In this document: positions 24,501-34,865 of the stretch, in pieces
Numbering within the stretch: position 1 is the stretch's first letter
Layout of the letters: each line of letters begins with the position of its first letter
NCBI GenBank assembly: GCA_035772785.1
Contig: JAOCPU010000008.1
Span: 558,001 to 622,000, forward strand
DNA from: Phlebiopsis flavidoalba
Lineage: Eukaryota; Basidiomycota; Agaricomycetes; Polyporales; Phanerochaetaceae
Reading direction: 5' to 3'
Length of the DNA stretch: 64,000 nt
The notes under the pieces: model-generated
Databases searched by the model: none
What the model saw: the letters and a program-made list of their open reading frames with translations, nothing else
What the model was told of the DNA's origin: nothing
Position numbers and translations under genes: made by a program

Positions 24501-24850
24501 CGAGCGGGCTGTTCGCGCGCGAATTCACGTACAGGAGGCGAGTATACAAACGGAAATAGCTGTGAGAGGTAGAAGGGTGCTGTGCGCTGATGCTGGGGAG
24601 GTTAGGTCAGCGAGGACTGTTGTACGCGCGAAATGATCTGCAGAAACTCGTCGGACAGTCAGCCAAGCTGCAGCCCTCTCTCGTTTCGAGACCCTTTTGC
24701 CCACTCTCCGCTGCAGCCGTCCGATTCCCGCCGCACAGCGCGACCCGCCCCCGTTTATATACCTCCCTCCCAGCCAGGCCACATCCCACATTCTTCCTCA
24801 CTGTCCTCCAACGTCCGCCCCCATCTCTCATCCCCGCCTTGCCTCTCTGC
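21574..24850. other. Long intergenic region without recognised genes
   Basis: Apart from three head-to-tail copies of a 10-base unit at 22481-22507, I see no gene, RNA or mobile element. Around 23000-24600 GC content is high and many overlapping open frames occur on both strands, as composition alone would give. A lineage-specific gene cannot be excluded. Confidence 0.4.
22481..22507. repeat. Short tandem repeat, 10-base unit
   Basis: CGGGGGCCTA occurs twice in a row, followed by a third partial copy, CGGGGGC. No coding context. Confidence 0.8.
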
Positions 24851-24854
24851 CAAG

Positions 24855-27097
24855 CTCCATGTGCGCGCGGCTACATGTGGTGACAGCTCCTCCCCTTCCT
24901 CGTCATCCCGGCCCTCGCCGCCGCATTCGCAGGCGCAGCACAAACACCCTCAGGACGCGGCCCATGACACTCGGAGGCACGCCCGCGCAGATCGGTCGCC
25001 TAGAGGGGATCCTCCGTAGAGACGTGGTACATATGCACATGTGCACGACCACCACACGGGGCGAGGTCAATGACGGGGCCTGCTCAACTGAAACTCGGAG
25101 CTCCTGCTCTGGCACCTAACCCACTCCGCCATCCTACTACACGATCGACTTTGAGGACATGACCTCGGGCGAGGCGCCTAGATACCGGGCATTCATGGCC
25201 ATGCACGCTTTGTGTTCATGTCCGCCTCGCCTCTTTGGCGCGCTGCCTGTCGGTAAGTCACGCCCCGTATCGCCCGCCCTGGATCGCATAGTAAGACTCC
25301 CATCCCGCCAGGAATTGCTCTGCGATCCGTCAAGCAATGCATGGCACGGGTTCTCGGTTATGCCCCTATTCTGAGGCGTTTTGTGGTGCTGGGGCTGGCG
25401 TCGATTGGGATCTACAGATGAAGCTGACTCCGATACTGGTGAGATCATCGCGTGCCCCGCTGCGATATGAACGCGTTAACGAACGCTATGCGCCAGGTAT
25501 GAAGGTCGAGAAGAAGCACGGCTCGGCACAGGCTAAACGCTCTTAAACCTCTTTGTGGCGTTGCAGTCACTTTCAGCACTGGACATTTGATCGCCCTGGG
25601 CGGGCGTCTTTTTCACTACGTCAGGAGCATCCGCGCAGGTGAAGAACGATTCTCCCTCAAACGCGGCTGGAACACCGTCGTCCTCGATCGCGAGACCCGC
25701 GAGTCGGGTCTGCATTTGGGACCGAGAATACGACGGGCTTGTCTCTGAAGATCCCGAAGATCGCGACGAATACGAAGCCGCAGAGCTCAAGGCGCGAGAA
25801 ATCGAGGGCGACGCGTCGGGACCCCATCCACGTGCGGTGTCGCGCCCAGTGTCGTCGCCACCGATCGACACGTCAATTAGCCCCCGTTCGTCTCCGAGGA
25901 AGACGGCCAGGGGCCAACGCTGTCCCACGCCACAATCCCTATCCCCAGTCAGCTGCCTCCGAAACGCACCGTTTTCGACCATTCTCCCAGAGGCTCCATT
26001 CACTCGGACGAGACGCTTCATGAAACCACACACGCTTCCGGCTGGAAAAACATGAACAAAATGGCCATTCTGAAGAAGATCGGACGTGGTGTCTTCGCGA
26101 CAGTGGAGCGCTGTCTGGTCTTTGCGGGCTACATGCAGACCATCACTGGAGTCGTCATCTATACCGGAGGCTGCCGCCAGAACTGGATCAACGTTGGTTG
26201 TCTCGCCCATCTTATCAGTGAGTAACCCCGCATTGGTTTGAGCGTGTCCACGTGCTGACGTATTTTTGTCTTTTCACAGAGGGTGGGATTTTCTGGGCGT
26301 ACGGATTGGTCACCTTTGGCCGTTTCCTGGGTGCGTTCTCGGAACTCGGCTGGGCATGGAACCGCTCGCCGTCGCGTGGCTACCCGACCGCTGAATTCAC
26401 CGAGTCCTTTGTCATTTTCCTCTACGGTGCCACAAACACCTGGATGGAGCGCTTTGGCGCGCACCCCGGCGACCCATTCACCACCAAGCAAGTACAGCAC
26501 ATCTCTCGATCGCCGTCATGTACTGGTTCGCTGGTCTCGTCGGCATGGGCATCGAATCTAAGCTCATCCGTCGCTGGCTCGCGTCGAGCGCGGCTGTTGC
26601 ACTGCCCAAGAATGGCCGCTCACAAGAGGCCGGGTTGCGGGAAGGGCCCCTCGAGCTACATCGCGAGCTTCAATCCCTTCCCCGCTCTCTGCATCGGCAT
26701 CACGGGCGCAGCCATGGCCGCCCACTTCCAGGAATACCTCTTCCAGGTGCAGATCCACCAGCTGTGGGGCAACCTGCTCACCGCGTTCGCGGTCCTGCGC
26801 TGCGTGACGTACTTCTTCCTGTGGCTCGGCCCGCCGCGCAGCATCCTGCCGTCGCGCCCGCCGACGGAGGCGCTCGCGTCGTTCTTCCTCGCGTGCGGCG
26901 GGCTCGTGTTCCAGTTCTCGACCGAGGAGGTCACCATCGCCGCCATGCGCCGCGGGCACGACGACATGATGATGTTCCTCAACGTCGCCGTCGCCGTCAC
27001 GTGCCTCGCGTTCTGCTGGGCCCTCGGCGTCGTCGCGTTCAAGGGCTGGCTCAAGAGCCACGCGACCGCGGGCGTGAAGTTCCACAGCTCCGCGTAG
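24855..27097 (+). CDS. YTP1-like multipass membrane protein, frameshifted
   Basis: Resembles fungal Ytp1 proteins (DUF2427 plus Ytp1 C-terminal domain), polytopic membrane proteins of unknown biochemical role. A signal-peptide-like stretch, LLPFLVIPALAAAFAGAAQ, lies at 24887-24943 but is interrupted upstream by a stop, so the start is uncertain. Next come IDFEDMTSG (about 25147), GIALRSVK (about 25312), GGRLFHYVRSIRAGEERFSL (about 25587-25650) and a Ser/Pro-rich acidic linker (25650-26050). The C-terminal domain is clear: RGVFATVERCLVFAGYMQTI (about 26085-26145), GGIFWAYGLVTFGRFLGAF (26283-26339), ESFVIFLYGATNTWMERFG (about 26403-26460), YWFAGLVGMGIESKLI (26521-26568), then a GC-rich exon with several helices ending HSSA and a stop at 27095. 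Shifts occur near 25340, 25545, 25690, 26390, 26502 and 26640. Cellular location is inferred from the hydrophobic segments. Confidence 0.8.
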
Positions 27098-27998
27098 ACC
27101 ATACCCACCACGGATTGATACGGGTACACACATTATACCTTTACGGACCACACATGTCCTGTTTCACGCGGCCCAACATCCCGCTCGACGACCCACCCAC
27201 GACCCCACCCCGACGTCCCAAAACCACCAACCAACCATCCTACCCCCTGTTGTACCACCACCTTCTCACGCCGCCGCTTGCTTTCGTCGAACCTGTTGTT
27301 GTGACCCGTGTACCACCACCTAACTTAACTCTTCCATATATTCACCTACTTCTAGCTATCCCACTCACCGACCGTAATTTGCACGCGTCGTATTTCTGCA
27401 GTTTTTTTCACTACCTCTCTGGCACCATGTTTTGTAGCATTTTAGGTTTCTGTTTCATTGTTAGGGATGTGTACGGCTCTGGAGAGAATGCAATGAACTG
27501 ATTGTTCAACTCCTCGCGTGCCAGTGCGGGACCGACGCGAGACCTATGATAAACACATCGGCTCGACGCCAATTGCTGAATCATTATGGGCGTCTATAGC
27601 GTCCTCGCGCTCCGAGCAGCGAAGCGCGCGACCTTGCACCTTCGTTCCTCGACCCACAAATCGCAATGTCCACGCCTTTGACCTGCACATACATCTCAGA
27701 CTTTATCGAAACCTCACTGATCCCAATGTGAACATCCTATCGTATCGTGTGCAGAGTCGTCCGAGGGGTAGATACACGAACGACACCAGCTATCGTGCGA
27801 CTTTTGACGCTCCCCACTTTTCGTAAAGCCGACTGGCTCCAAATCTCGTGCCCGTGCCCGTGCAAGCCCTTGTCGCTCGAACGGCTAAGCCTCCACTTGC
27901 TCTCCGTCTTGCCGCCACGGGCTGTTGTATGCGCTGACGTGGCTCTGCGTCCCACAGAAACTTACGGCTCGAGATTTTGCTGGATTTTTTGACTAGGG
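27098..27998. other. Intergenic, nothing recognised
   Basis: Contains the 3' region of the YTP1-like gene (C-rich near 27180-27260) and the promoter of the allantoate-permease-like gene. No coding or RNA signal is recognised. Confidence 0.4.
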
Positions 27999-30372
27999 AT
28001 GACGGTGAAGAGTGTGCTGCGCCGCGCGAGGCATTTTGTGTGGGGCGAGGAGCCGCAGACGAAGGAGGAGAAGAGGCTGCTGTTGAAGATAGATTGGTTT
28101 TATTTTGTCGTATTGCTGTCTCATGGTGCGTGCTTCACTTTACTTTTGGACGATCGACTATTCTTACCACGGTCCTTATTTGATGCAGTATTTCACGAAC
28201 TGTACGTTGATTGAGACTATTTGCGGACTGACGATTTCTTATAGGACACTCGCATTTAGATCTGGACCGATCCAATGTATCCAACGCCTATGTCTCGGGA
28301 ATGAAAGAAGATCTTCATATGTATGGCAATGAATTTAACGTGCGTTTTACATGGCTATATGCGCCATAGTTCATCTGTTCCTCACATCTTTTCTTAGAAA
28401 AATCACACACTCCTCTTTACATGCGGCTACATCGTCGGGCATGATCCCCAGTGAGCAATGAACAAACCCGCCCACTCCCACCGCCGCCCGCCCGCTCACC
28501 GCGGCCACACGAGATCCCAGATAACCTCATGCTCCAGGTCGTCCCGCCGCGGATATGGCTGCCCGCGATGCAGAATCGTCTGGGGTGTGCTCACATTCTG
28601 GTGCGTCCCCGTGCATCACGTCACGCTGTGGCCATTGACCCGCGTATGTGTTCGCAGCACCAGTGCGGTGCACACCGTCAATCAGGTGCGGCGCGCGCGC
28701 GGTCGTACGTCATTCCGGTCGGCTGACGGGTGGACAGGTGTATGCGATCCGATTCTTACAGGGCAATGTCTGAAGCGTCGACGTTTGTCGGGACGCATTA
28801 TATTCTCGGCGCGTGAGTTCGCAGTTTTTTGCTTCCTTTGAAAATGGACCTCTCTCCTTCGGTCTCGTCTGACTGCACGATAGATGGTATAAACCTGGCG
28901 AGCTCGGCAAACGGTCCGGAATTTTCACCAGCTCAGGTTTGATCGGGACATTGTGAGTTCGAATCTGACATATATGCTTCGAATTCGCGCATTGATGACT
29001 CTGCCAGATTTTCGGGGGTGCTTCAAGCAGCGGTCTACCAGTATGTCCTTACAAAGACCTCATGTATTGCAAAAGCTCATCCGGTCGGACAAGGCACTTG
29101 AATGGAACCTCTGGACGAAGCGGGGGTGGCGTTGGCTGTACGTCAGTTGTATTGCTTTCATAGTTCGTTCCCCACACGGCTGGATTTCTAGATTCATCAT
29201 CGATGGAGTCATCACCCTCCCCATTGCATTATACGGATTCCTAGTCTTTCCAGACGTCCCAACTACTACCAGGGCGTTCTATCTAACGGAACAGGTTGGT
29301 CTTGTCGTGTACTTCGTTTCACAGTTTTTAAACTGCTCCCTAGGAACGTGTTTACTCTCTGCCGACCGATTGGAAACAGACAAAAGACAAGGATGTCTCT
29401 CATAAGAAACCGTCGTGGAGCCTGGTACGACGCGTGCTAGGACGATGGAGGTGGTATGGCTGCAGCCTGCTGGTACGCTCTTCTGGCCACGGACGATTAC
29501 GCAGTCGCCAATATTCATCAACTAGTTCATGGTTTCCGGAGAGACGGAAAGCTTCGGTTCCAATAATCTCATGGGACAATGGCTCAAGGCAATAGGGGGA
29601 TACACCGTGGAACAGATAGGCAACGAGTCAATACAGCATATTTTTTAACAAGCTTGCCTAATCATTTTGCGCAGATACTACTACCCTTCTGGAATGACTG
29701 GCCTTTGCCATCGTATCTACGCTTGTGTGCGCCACATGGACGAGACGCCACACGTTCTCGCACTCGATGGCCCGTTGCTGGTATACATGTCAATATCCGT
29801 CATCATATCAAGCATATGTATCCTCGTTTGGAGAAGCCCTACGGGTCCTCAAGTTCTTTTGCGTACTGTACGTGATTGACTTAACATCGTCGGTGATCAC
29901 TTCATGGTCTTGCTTTAGATTTGGCCGGCGCGAGCTACGCAGGACAGGCTACCACGTTTGCGTACGCTCCAAATTCTCGCCCAAGTGGACGAGGCTGACT
30001 ATTCGGCTCAGGTGGGCCAACCAAATATGTGCTGATGTATGATCAAGAAACGCGGCATCGTACTCGCCTCAATGAAGTACGTATCCCTCCACCTCTCTCA
30101 CCTCACAGACAACTTACGGCAGCCTTACAGCATGTGGAACAATGTGATCAATGCGTGGTGGCCACTCGTTTTCTACCCTGCGACCGACGCTCCACGATTC
30201 ACGAAAGGAATGTGGCCATGATCGAACTGCTATCGGCGACGCTACTCCGTCACGGCATTGTTTATATTCTCGAGCGACGAGAACCAAAAGCAAAAGAGGG
30301 CAATACGCGAAGAAGAGGATGAGGTGGAGGAGAAGAAGGGCAGAGAATATGAAGCGAGTCTGCAGGGGTAGA
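27999..30372 (+). CDS. Allantoate permease-like MFS transporter, frameshifted
   Basis: Anion:cation symporter family of the MFS (Dal5-like), which takes up organic anions such as allantoate, ureidosuccinate or vitamins; substrate unknown here. It begins [19 protein letters not shown] at 27999. Ordered motifs: [20 protein letters not shown] (about 28260-28320), the family loop; FTCGYIVGM (about 28418); [16 protein letters not shown] (about 28522-28570); TSAVHTVNQ (about 28661); [14 protein letters not shown] (about 28772); [18 protein letters not shown] (about 28894-28950); [19 protein letters not shown] (about 29194-29250); [19 protein letters not shown] (about 29397-29453); [32 protein letters not shown]; and an acidic tail ending at the TAG 30370. 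About a dozen introns splice correctly once single bases are ignored. Extra bases are visible at TTTT 28098-28101 and near 28440, 28572, 28769, 29130, 29706, 30048 and 30214. Confidence 0.85.
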
Positions 30373-31500
30373 TGGAAATACGGGTCCAGCGCCTAGGGTA
30401 TATTATCGTGAAGATAACCTTGTAGAAACGAACTTGGTGGAAAAGTTGGGGTATCGCAGTCACGGTGTGGTATTTACTTTGTACAAAATAGAATAAGTTT
30501 GGGAAATTCGTGAGCACGTTGTAAGTACATGAGATACCTGCTGGTGTGACCGGCATGACAGAAGGCAGTCACTCAAAAGCGGATTGGAACGCGTGGTATT
30601 GAAGGAGATATCCTTCACGTGCGATAGCGAAGGGAGCGAAACGGGTAGGCATAGCACGGCGGCTTAAGCGTTGACAACCTGCTCCATGTAGACGATGAGC
30701 AACAAGCTCCGAGGACGAAGTTGAAGGAAATCAACAGACCTTGAGGCCGGAGGGGCTGCGTGCCTTGTTGTCAAGAGACGGGGCCGACCAAACTGCTCGG
30801 GCAGCGGTGGCGCAACAGGATGGACGGATGCTGGGATCAAGGACCCTGGAGTGCGAAGACCGCCGCTTAGTCTCCTTGGTGGAGCCCGCGCGCTTGTTGG
30901 AGTCTGCGGAGGTCCATCCAGCAACTGACGAACGCCGCATGGTGGGAGACTTGGGCGACTCGACGAGAGGAGGCGTGGAAGGGTGTGGGGCCCCTATTAT
31001 TCCATCTAAATCCTTCCAATCTCATATTAACTAACCTCATCCATGCTTGTTCCACCCCATCAATCTTCCCACTCACATTTGTTTTCTTTTCCTTTCTCTC
31101 CCTCTTCCCCCCTATATCCTGTCCCCAAGACGTCCCATACTCAACTTTTTTCTTAACTATTTTTCAACTGTGTCTTCAACATACGCTAATACCAACCCCC
31201 CTGTCCAAGCCACAATTTCGTTTCCAACTCATCACAATCATACCATGAGCCCTCCCCTCATGTAAAACCACATAGTCTCTTCCTCATACTATTCCACATC
31301 CCTCTAATACATGTTCCCCCATCTGTGCCCCTGCCATCCTTTCCTCGTATGCGCTCGTCTCCTATCCACCTTACCACTTTCCTTCCCCCATCCATCAACT
31401 CCCACTCCCACCTCCTCCCCCATTCCATATTCCATCTTTCCTCTGTCGCCATCATTTTACTCTCAGTTCCTACTTGACACTCTTGCCGGGGTTCACAGCA
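30373..31500. other. Intergenic with long pyrimidine-rich tract
   Basis: No gene is recognised. From about 31020 to 31470 the plus strand is almost entirely C, T and scattered A, a strongly strand-biased low-complexity stretch. A minus-strand frame at 30664-30924 ends in a short hydrophobic piece but is not recognisable. Confidence 0.5.
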
Positions 31501-32950
31501 TCTGCGTGTTGCATCGGAGCGTCCGTCAGCGAGACCGCGGGGAAACAGGACCCATGATAGATTCGGATGCACGTTGACATCGACGGTGAGGAACGGCGGG
31601 GTCGGCTTGCGAGGTCCAGTCGTGAGGTATTGTGAGAGTTGATCCAGATCACGAGTAGGCGTCGCGGGCGGCAGGGGGGGAACCATGGGCACAAAGTCGT
31701 ACGCAGGCGTCGCGGGGAAACGCGCGGTGTGGCTCGGTCATGGTGTTTAATCAAACGGCATTCGGGATCTCGGTACGGGCCAGGAGAGGCGGAAGTGATG
31801 AGGCAGGAGCCACGCGTTTCACAGCATCCAAGGAAATCATGGCCGTCGTTCGCGCTCCTCCGGTGTGGCGGTTGGCCGGACCACAGGACAAGAGGACCTT
31901 GATCTTGTAACCCTGGGCAAAAAAAAAAGCCGAAGTCAGTACGCATCACCGTAACCAGTCTTGCAGGCACACACACGCCATAGACCCCATAGCCATCATT
32001 TGATTGAGCGTATGTCTCTGTGCTTGCAGTGGCCAGTGCTGCGGTTGGTCCGGGTGGTGTCCACACGATGCATGAGTAGGGGAGATTGCCTGGTCCCAGC
32101 AACAACAGCTGCTCGGTCGAGGAGGTCGCCGGTTGCCCCTGCCTTTCTCGATGTCGCCGTAGACACTGCCCGCGCCACCCAGGTCATCGTTGTTGAACTC
32201 AGCGGCTTCCTCGTGGAGCTTGTTGCGAGCCCTGCGACGACGGGATGGCCCACGTTCCAATGATCATGAGCAATCACGAGACCGAGGAGGGAAGCTATGG
32301 TGATGACAGAAATCGACAGTGGCTTGTTCTGCATGAAGGACTATTGCCGCGATCGCGCGCCCGTGGGGGCAGGGAGATGACTCGGAAGCATTAACTAGGA
32401 TTGGTGGACGTCAAGGCCTCGGTATTGTACGTTGGCGGCCGTGGGAGTGGCGGAGGTCGTTTGCGGCGCGGCAGTTGACGATGTGGGTAGAATCGGATGT
32501 GCTGGCAGACGCAGCGCTTGTGCTCGATGTAGAGCTAGCGGAGCTTGATGAGGAAGTCGACGAAGACGAGGACGAAGACGAAGACGTCGACGTAGTGGAT
32601 ACTAGGGGACGGTGTTGAACTGTGAAGGTCAGCACATTTTGCATAGACCCCCCATGAAACGTCTCACCTCGTAGAGGGTCGATAGAGAGCGGTTAGACGA
32701 TGCTGACAGTAGAGCTTCCTGAGCTCGTGGAACTGGACGTACTGAAGACTGGTCCGGAATACCTAAAGATTTGCAGGGACCGAGACGGACGGGATTGATG
32801 AGTAGACAACGGTGACGTCCTCATTGTCGTCCATCGCTTTCACGCAGCCACCGAAAAAGCCGTTCCCGTCGCTGCGATGGTCCATTAAGATGTCAAGCTT
32901 ACCGCGATACGTCGAAATGCAGGAACTCACAAATAGTCCCTCGAACAAAC
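31500..32950 (-). CDS. Ser/Thr-rich single-pass membrane protein, frameshifted
   Basis: Not assigned to a named family. Read on the minus strand, an extracellular part (about 32763-32948) is followed by Ser/Thr-rich stretches: FSTSSSTSSGSS (about 32700-32755) and a Ser/Thr run over about 32490-32605. Next comes a hydrophobic helix SISVITIASLLGLVI (about 32270-32320). A strongly basic stop-transfer stretch, RRRRARNKLHEEAAEF (about 32180-32240), and an acidic tail with NNDDLGGAGSVYGDIEKGRG follow. The tail continues through an intron (about 31910-31975) into a Pro-rich segment VPMVPPLPPATPTRDLDQL (about 31630-31690). The plan matches fungal wall-stress-sensor or Mid2-like proteins: glycosylated stalk, one helix, cytosolic tail. 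The helix and basic stretch lie in different frames, so at least one indel separates them near 32265. Start and stop are approximate. Confidence 0.55.
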
Positions 32951-33849
32951 GTGTCTCGTCGACTGGTATGGAGCAAACTCATGGTTAACAGTGGAAGGCG
33001 CGAAGGGACATTTAAGTTGCCTCACTTTTTACCGATCCGTGCACTCATCTTGTCATAGATCCTGGCCATCGTACGTTCATATCGTTCTCGCCTGTGGTGT
33101 GGTCCTTCGGGGGACTGTAGGAGACGCAGGGGTGGGTTTATTCAAAAGAGTGTGTGTGTTGACCGCGTCGTGGGTCAAAGTCTGGGTGTTGACTGAGGCC
33201 TACCGGAGACCGAGCAGTCAGGGAGTTTTTCAGGAGGAGCGTAACCTCGGAGACCCTTGCTCGTAAGTAGTTCGTCTAACTTCGTTAGCCTAGTTCACGA
33301 GATCAAGGCGAAAGGACAAAAAACGCGACAAGCACGAAATGCGGACTCGGTGGAAAAATTACAGAGGGACCGGCCCACAGCTGACCACCACAGAGTGGAG
33401 TTCGCGTATATGACCGTGCTTCGTGCGCGCAGCCGCCGACGCTGGGCGAGGTGCTCATCCGAAGTTGGACCGGGACACACTAAGATTTGTATGGCATCGT
33501 TACCGGACGATGAAACGATGCTTAAAGTGATTTGGGGCTCTCGCTACCTGTTTCCGAAGCACCATCACCGCTGGTGAGGCGGCGGAACGGTTGCTATACG
33601 CGGCTCGGACTAATCGTCATTAACCGTAAGCGCCGAGAGGAGATTCCCCAGCATCGATATAGGGCGGCAAGCACACGATGACGGCTAGGAGAGATTTTGG
33701 TACGGGTACCAACAGCGACAAACCGTGGCGAGAGACGAGTATTTCTACAACAGCAGTGAAAGTAGTCCTTCCCAAGTTCCAAGAAAAAACAACCACTCAA
33801 CGTTCAACGCCGAGATCCATATGCCTGCTCCAGCATTGCGCTCCATTCA
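32951..33849. other. Intergenic, nothing recognised
   Basis: Open frames on both strands are short and unlike known proteins. It lies between the Ser/Thr-rich membrane protein and the PKA regulatory-subunit relic. Confidence 0.35.
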
Positions 33850-34865
33850 AGCGCCAATCAGGGTCCAAGAATCGGAACAAGCAGTCGGGGCACACAGTGA
33901 ACGCGTTCGCGTCCAGTACGGCGACCTTGAGCTTTGGCTGAGAAGCTTCGCTCGCGACGTGATGGCGCTAAAAAAAAAACCGTCACCCGCGTGGGTGCGC
34001 GGGGCGCAACGGCGCAGCAGAGACACATTCTGCCCGAGCAATCCGTTGCAGGCAAAAGGCAACGCGGCGACGACAGAGACTTGCAAGGACTGACCTCCAA
34101 AGTAGTCACCCTTTCGAAGGTTGACCGACTTGCACTCTACCACTACTCTGTCTCCATCATCGGGGCACTTTTGTCACGATTGACTTCACCCTCTTCAATA
34201 AAGAAGAACAGGACACGTCGAACCCATATCTCCTGCTTCACAACCGCCTTCGCCATCTTCATCTTGTGCTGCTTCCAAAAAGCATCCGCAATCTTGCTGC
34301 GTTCTTCAGGGGCCAACGACGAGGTGAGGAGAGGGACAGACGCGAGGAAGTGTTCATACATCGTGCGGACGACGATGGGCCTGCTTTGAGGATAATTGTG
34401 AAAACGGAAGGTCGGAGTGCACGGTCCAAAGCCCAGGAGTGTTGAGGACCTCGATGGCGACGACCCCTGAAGAAGCAGCGCTAAACCGACCCCCCCCCCC
34501 TGTCGAGGGCTGTCCGTACATTAAAGCCAGCTCCTCCAAAAACTGCTTCCCTCGCCGCACTCATGCTACCGCTTCAGTGCCAAACTCAGCATGATGTGGA
34601 GAGCTGAAAAACGAACATCTCGGTGGAGGAAGACGACTTTCGCGCTGAGCCAGTCTGGAGGGAGGGGAGGGTCGCGAATGAAACAATGGAGCATACCCGA
34701 CTCTACCACGTAGAAGCCACACTCTCCCACGTCGCCTTGTCGGATGACCACCTCGCCCTTCGCACACTGATCTCTCTGCATTGCATTCAACACGTAACCG
34801 TCTTTTGCTGCTCCTCATCCAAGTCGCGGAAAAGAAGACCTTCTTTCCCACAGATGTACGGATGC
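33850..34865 (-). pseudogene. BCY1: PKA regulatory subunit relic (two cyclic-nucleotide-binding domains)
   Basis: Minus-strand blocks spell out the cAMP-dependent kinase regulatory subunit. LFRDLDEEQQKT (about 34815-34850) opens domain A; VLNAMQRDQCAKGEVVIRQG (about 34735-34795) and FYVVESGMLHCFI (about 34685-34720) continue it; ELALMYGQP (about 34515-34540) is its phosphate-binding cassette. In domain B, FLASVPLLTSSLAPEERSKI (about 34290-34350) precedes VVECKS and LRKGDYFGG (about 34090-34140). The arginine expected after ELALMYG..PR is replaced by a tract read from an 11-base C run (34490-34500), so domain A lacks its cAMP-phosphate contact as written. The N-terminal docking region and inhibitor sequence are not seen. 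Frames change several times and domain B diverges beyond indels. Known role: holds the kinase catalytic subunit inactive until cAMP binds. Likely a degraded copy or relic. Confidence 0.7.

Noticed and set aside
23960..24572. Overlapping open frames of 160-184 codons on both strands
   Set aside because: High GC with rare stops explains them; no domain, introns or coding bias.
26564..27151. A 195-codon minus-strand frame with Glu/Arg/Asp repeats
   Set aside because: Shadow of the GC-rich YTP1 C-terminal exon.
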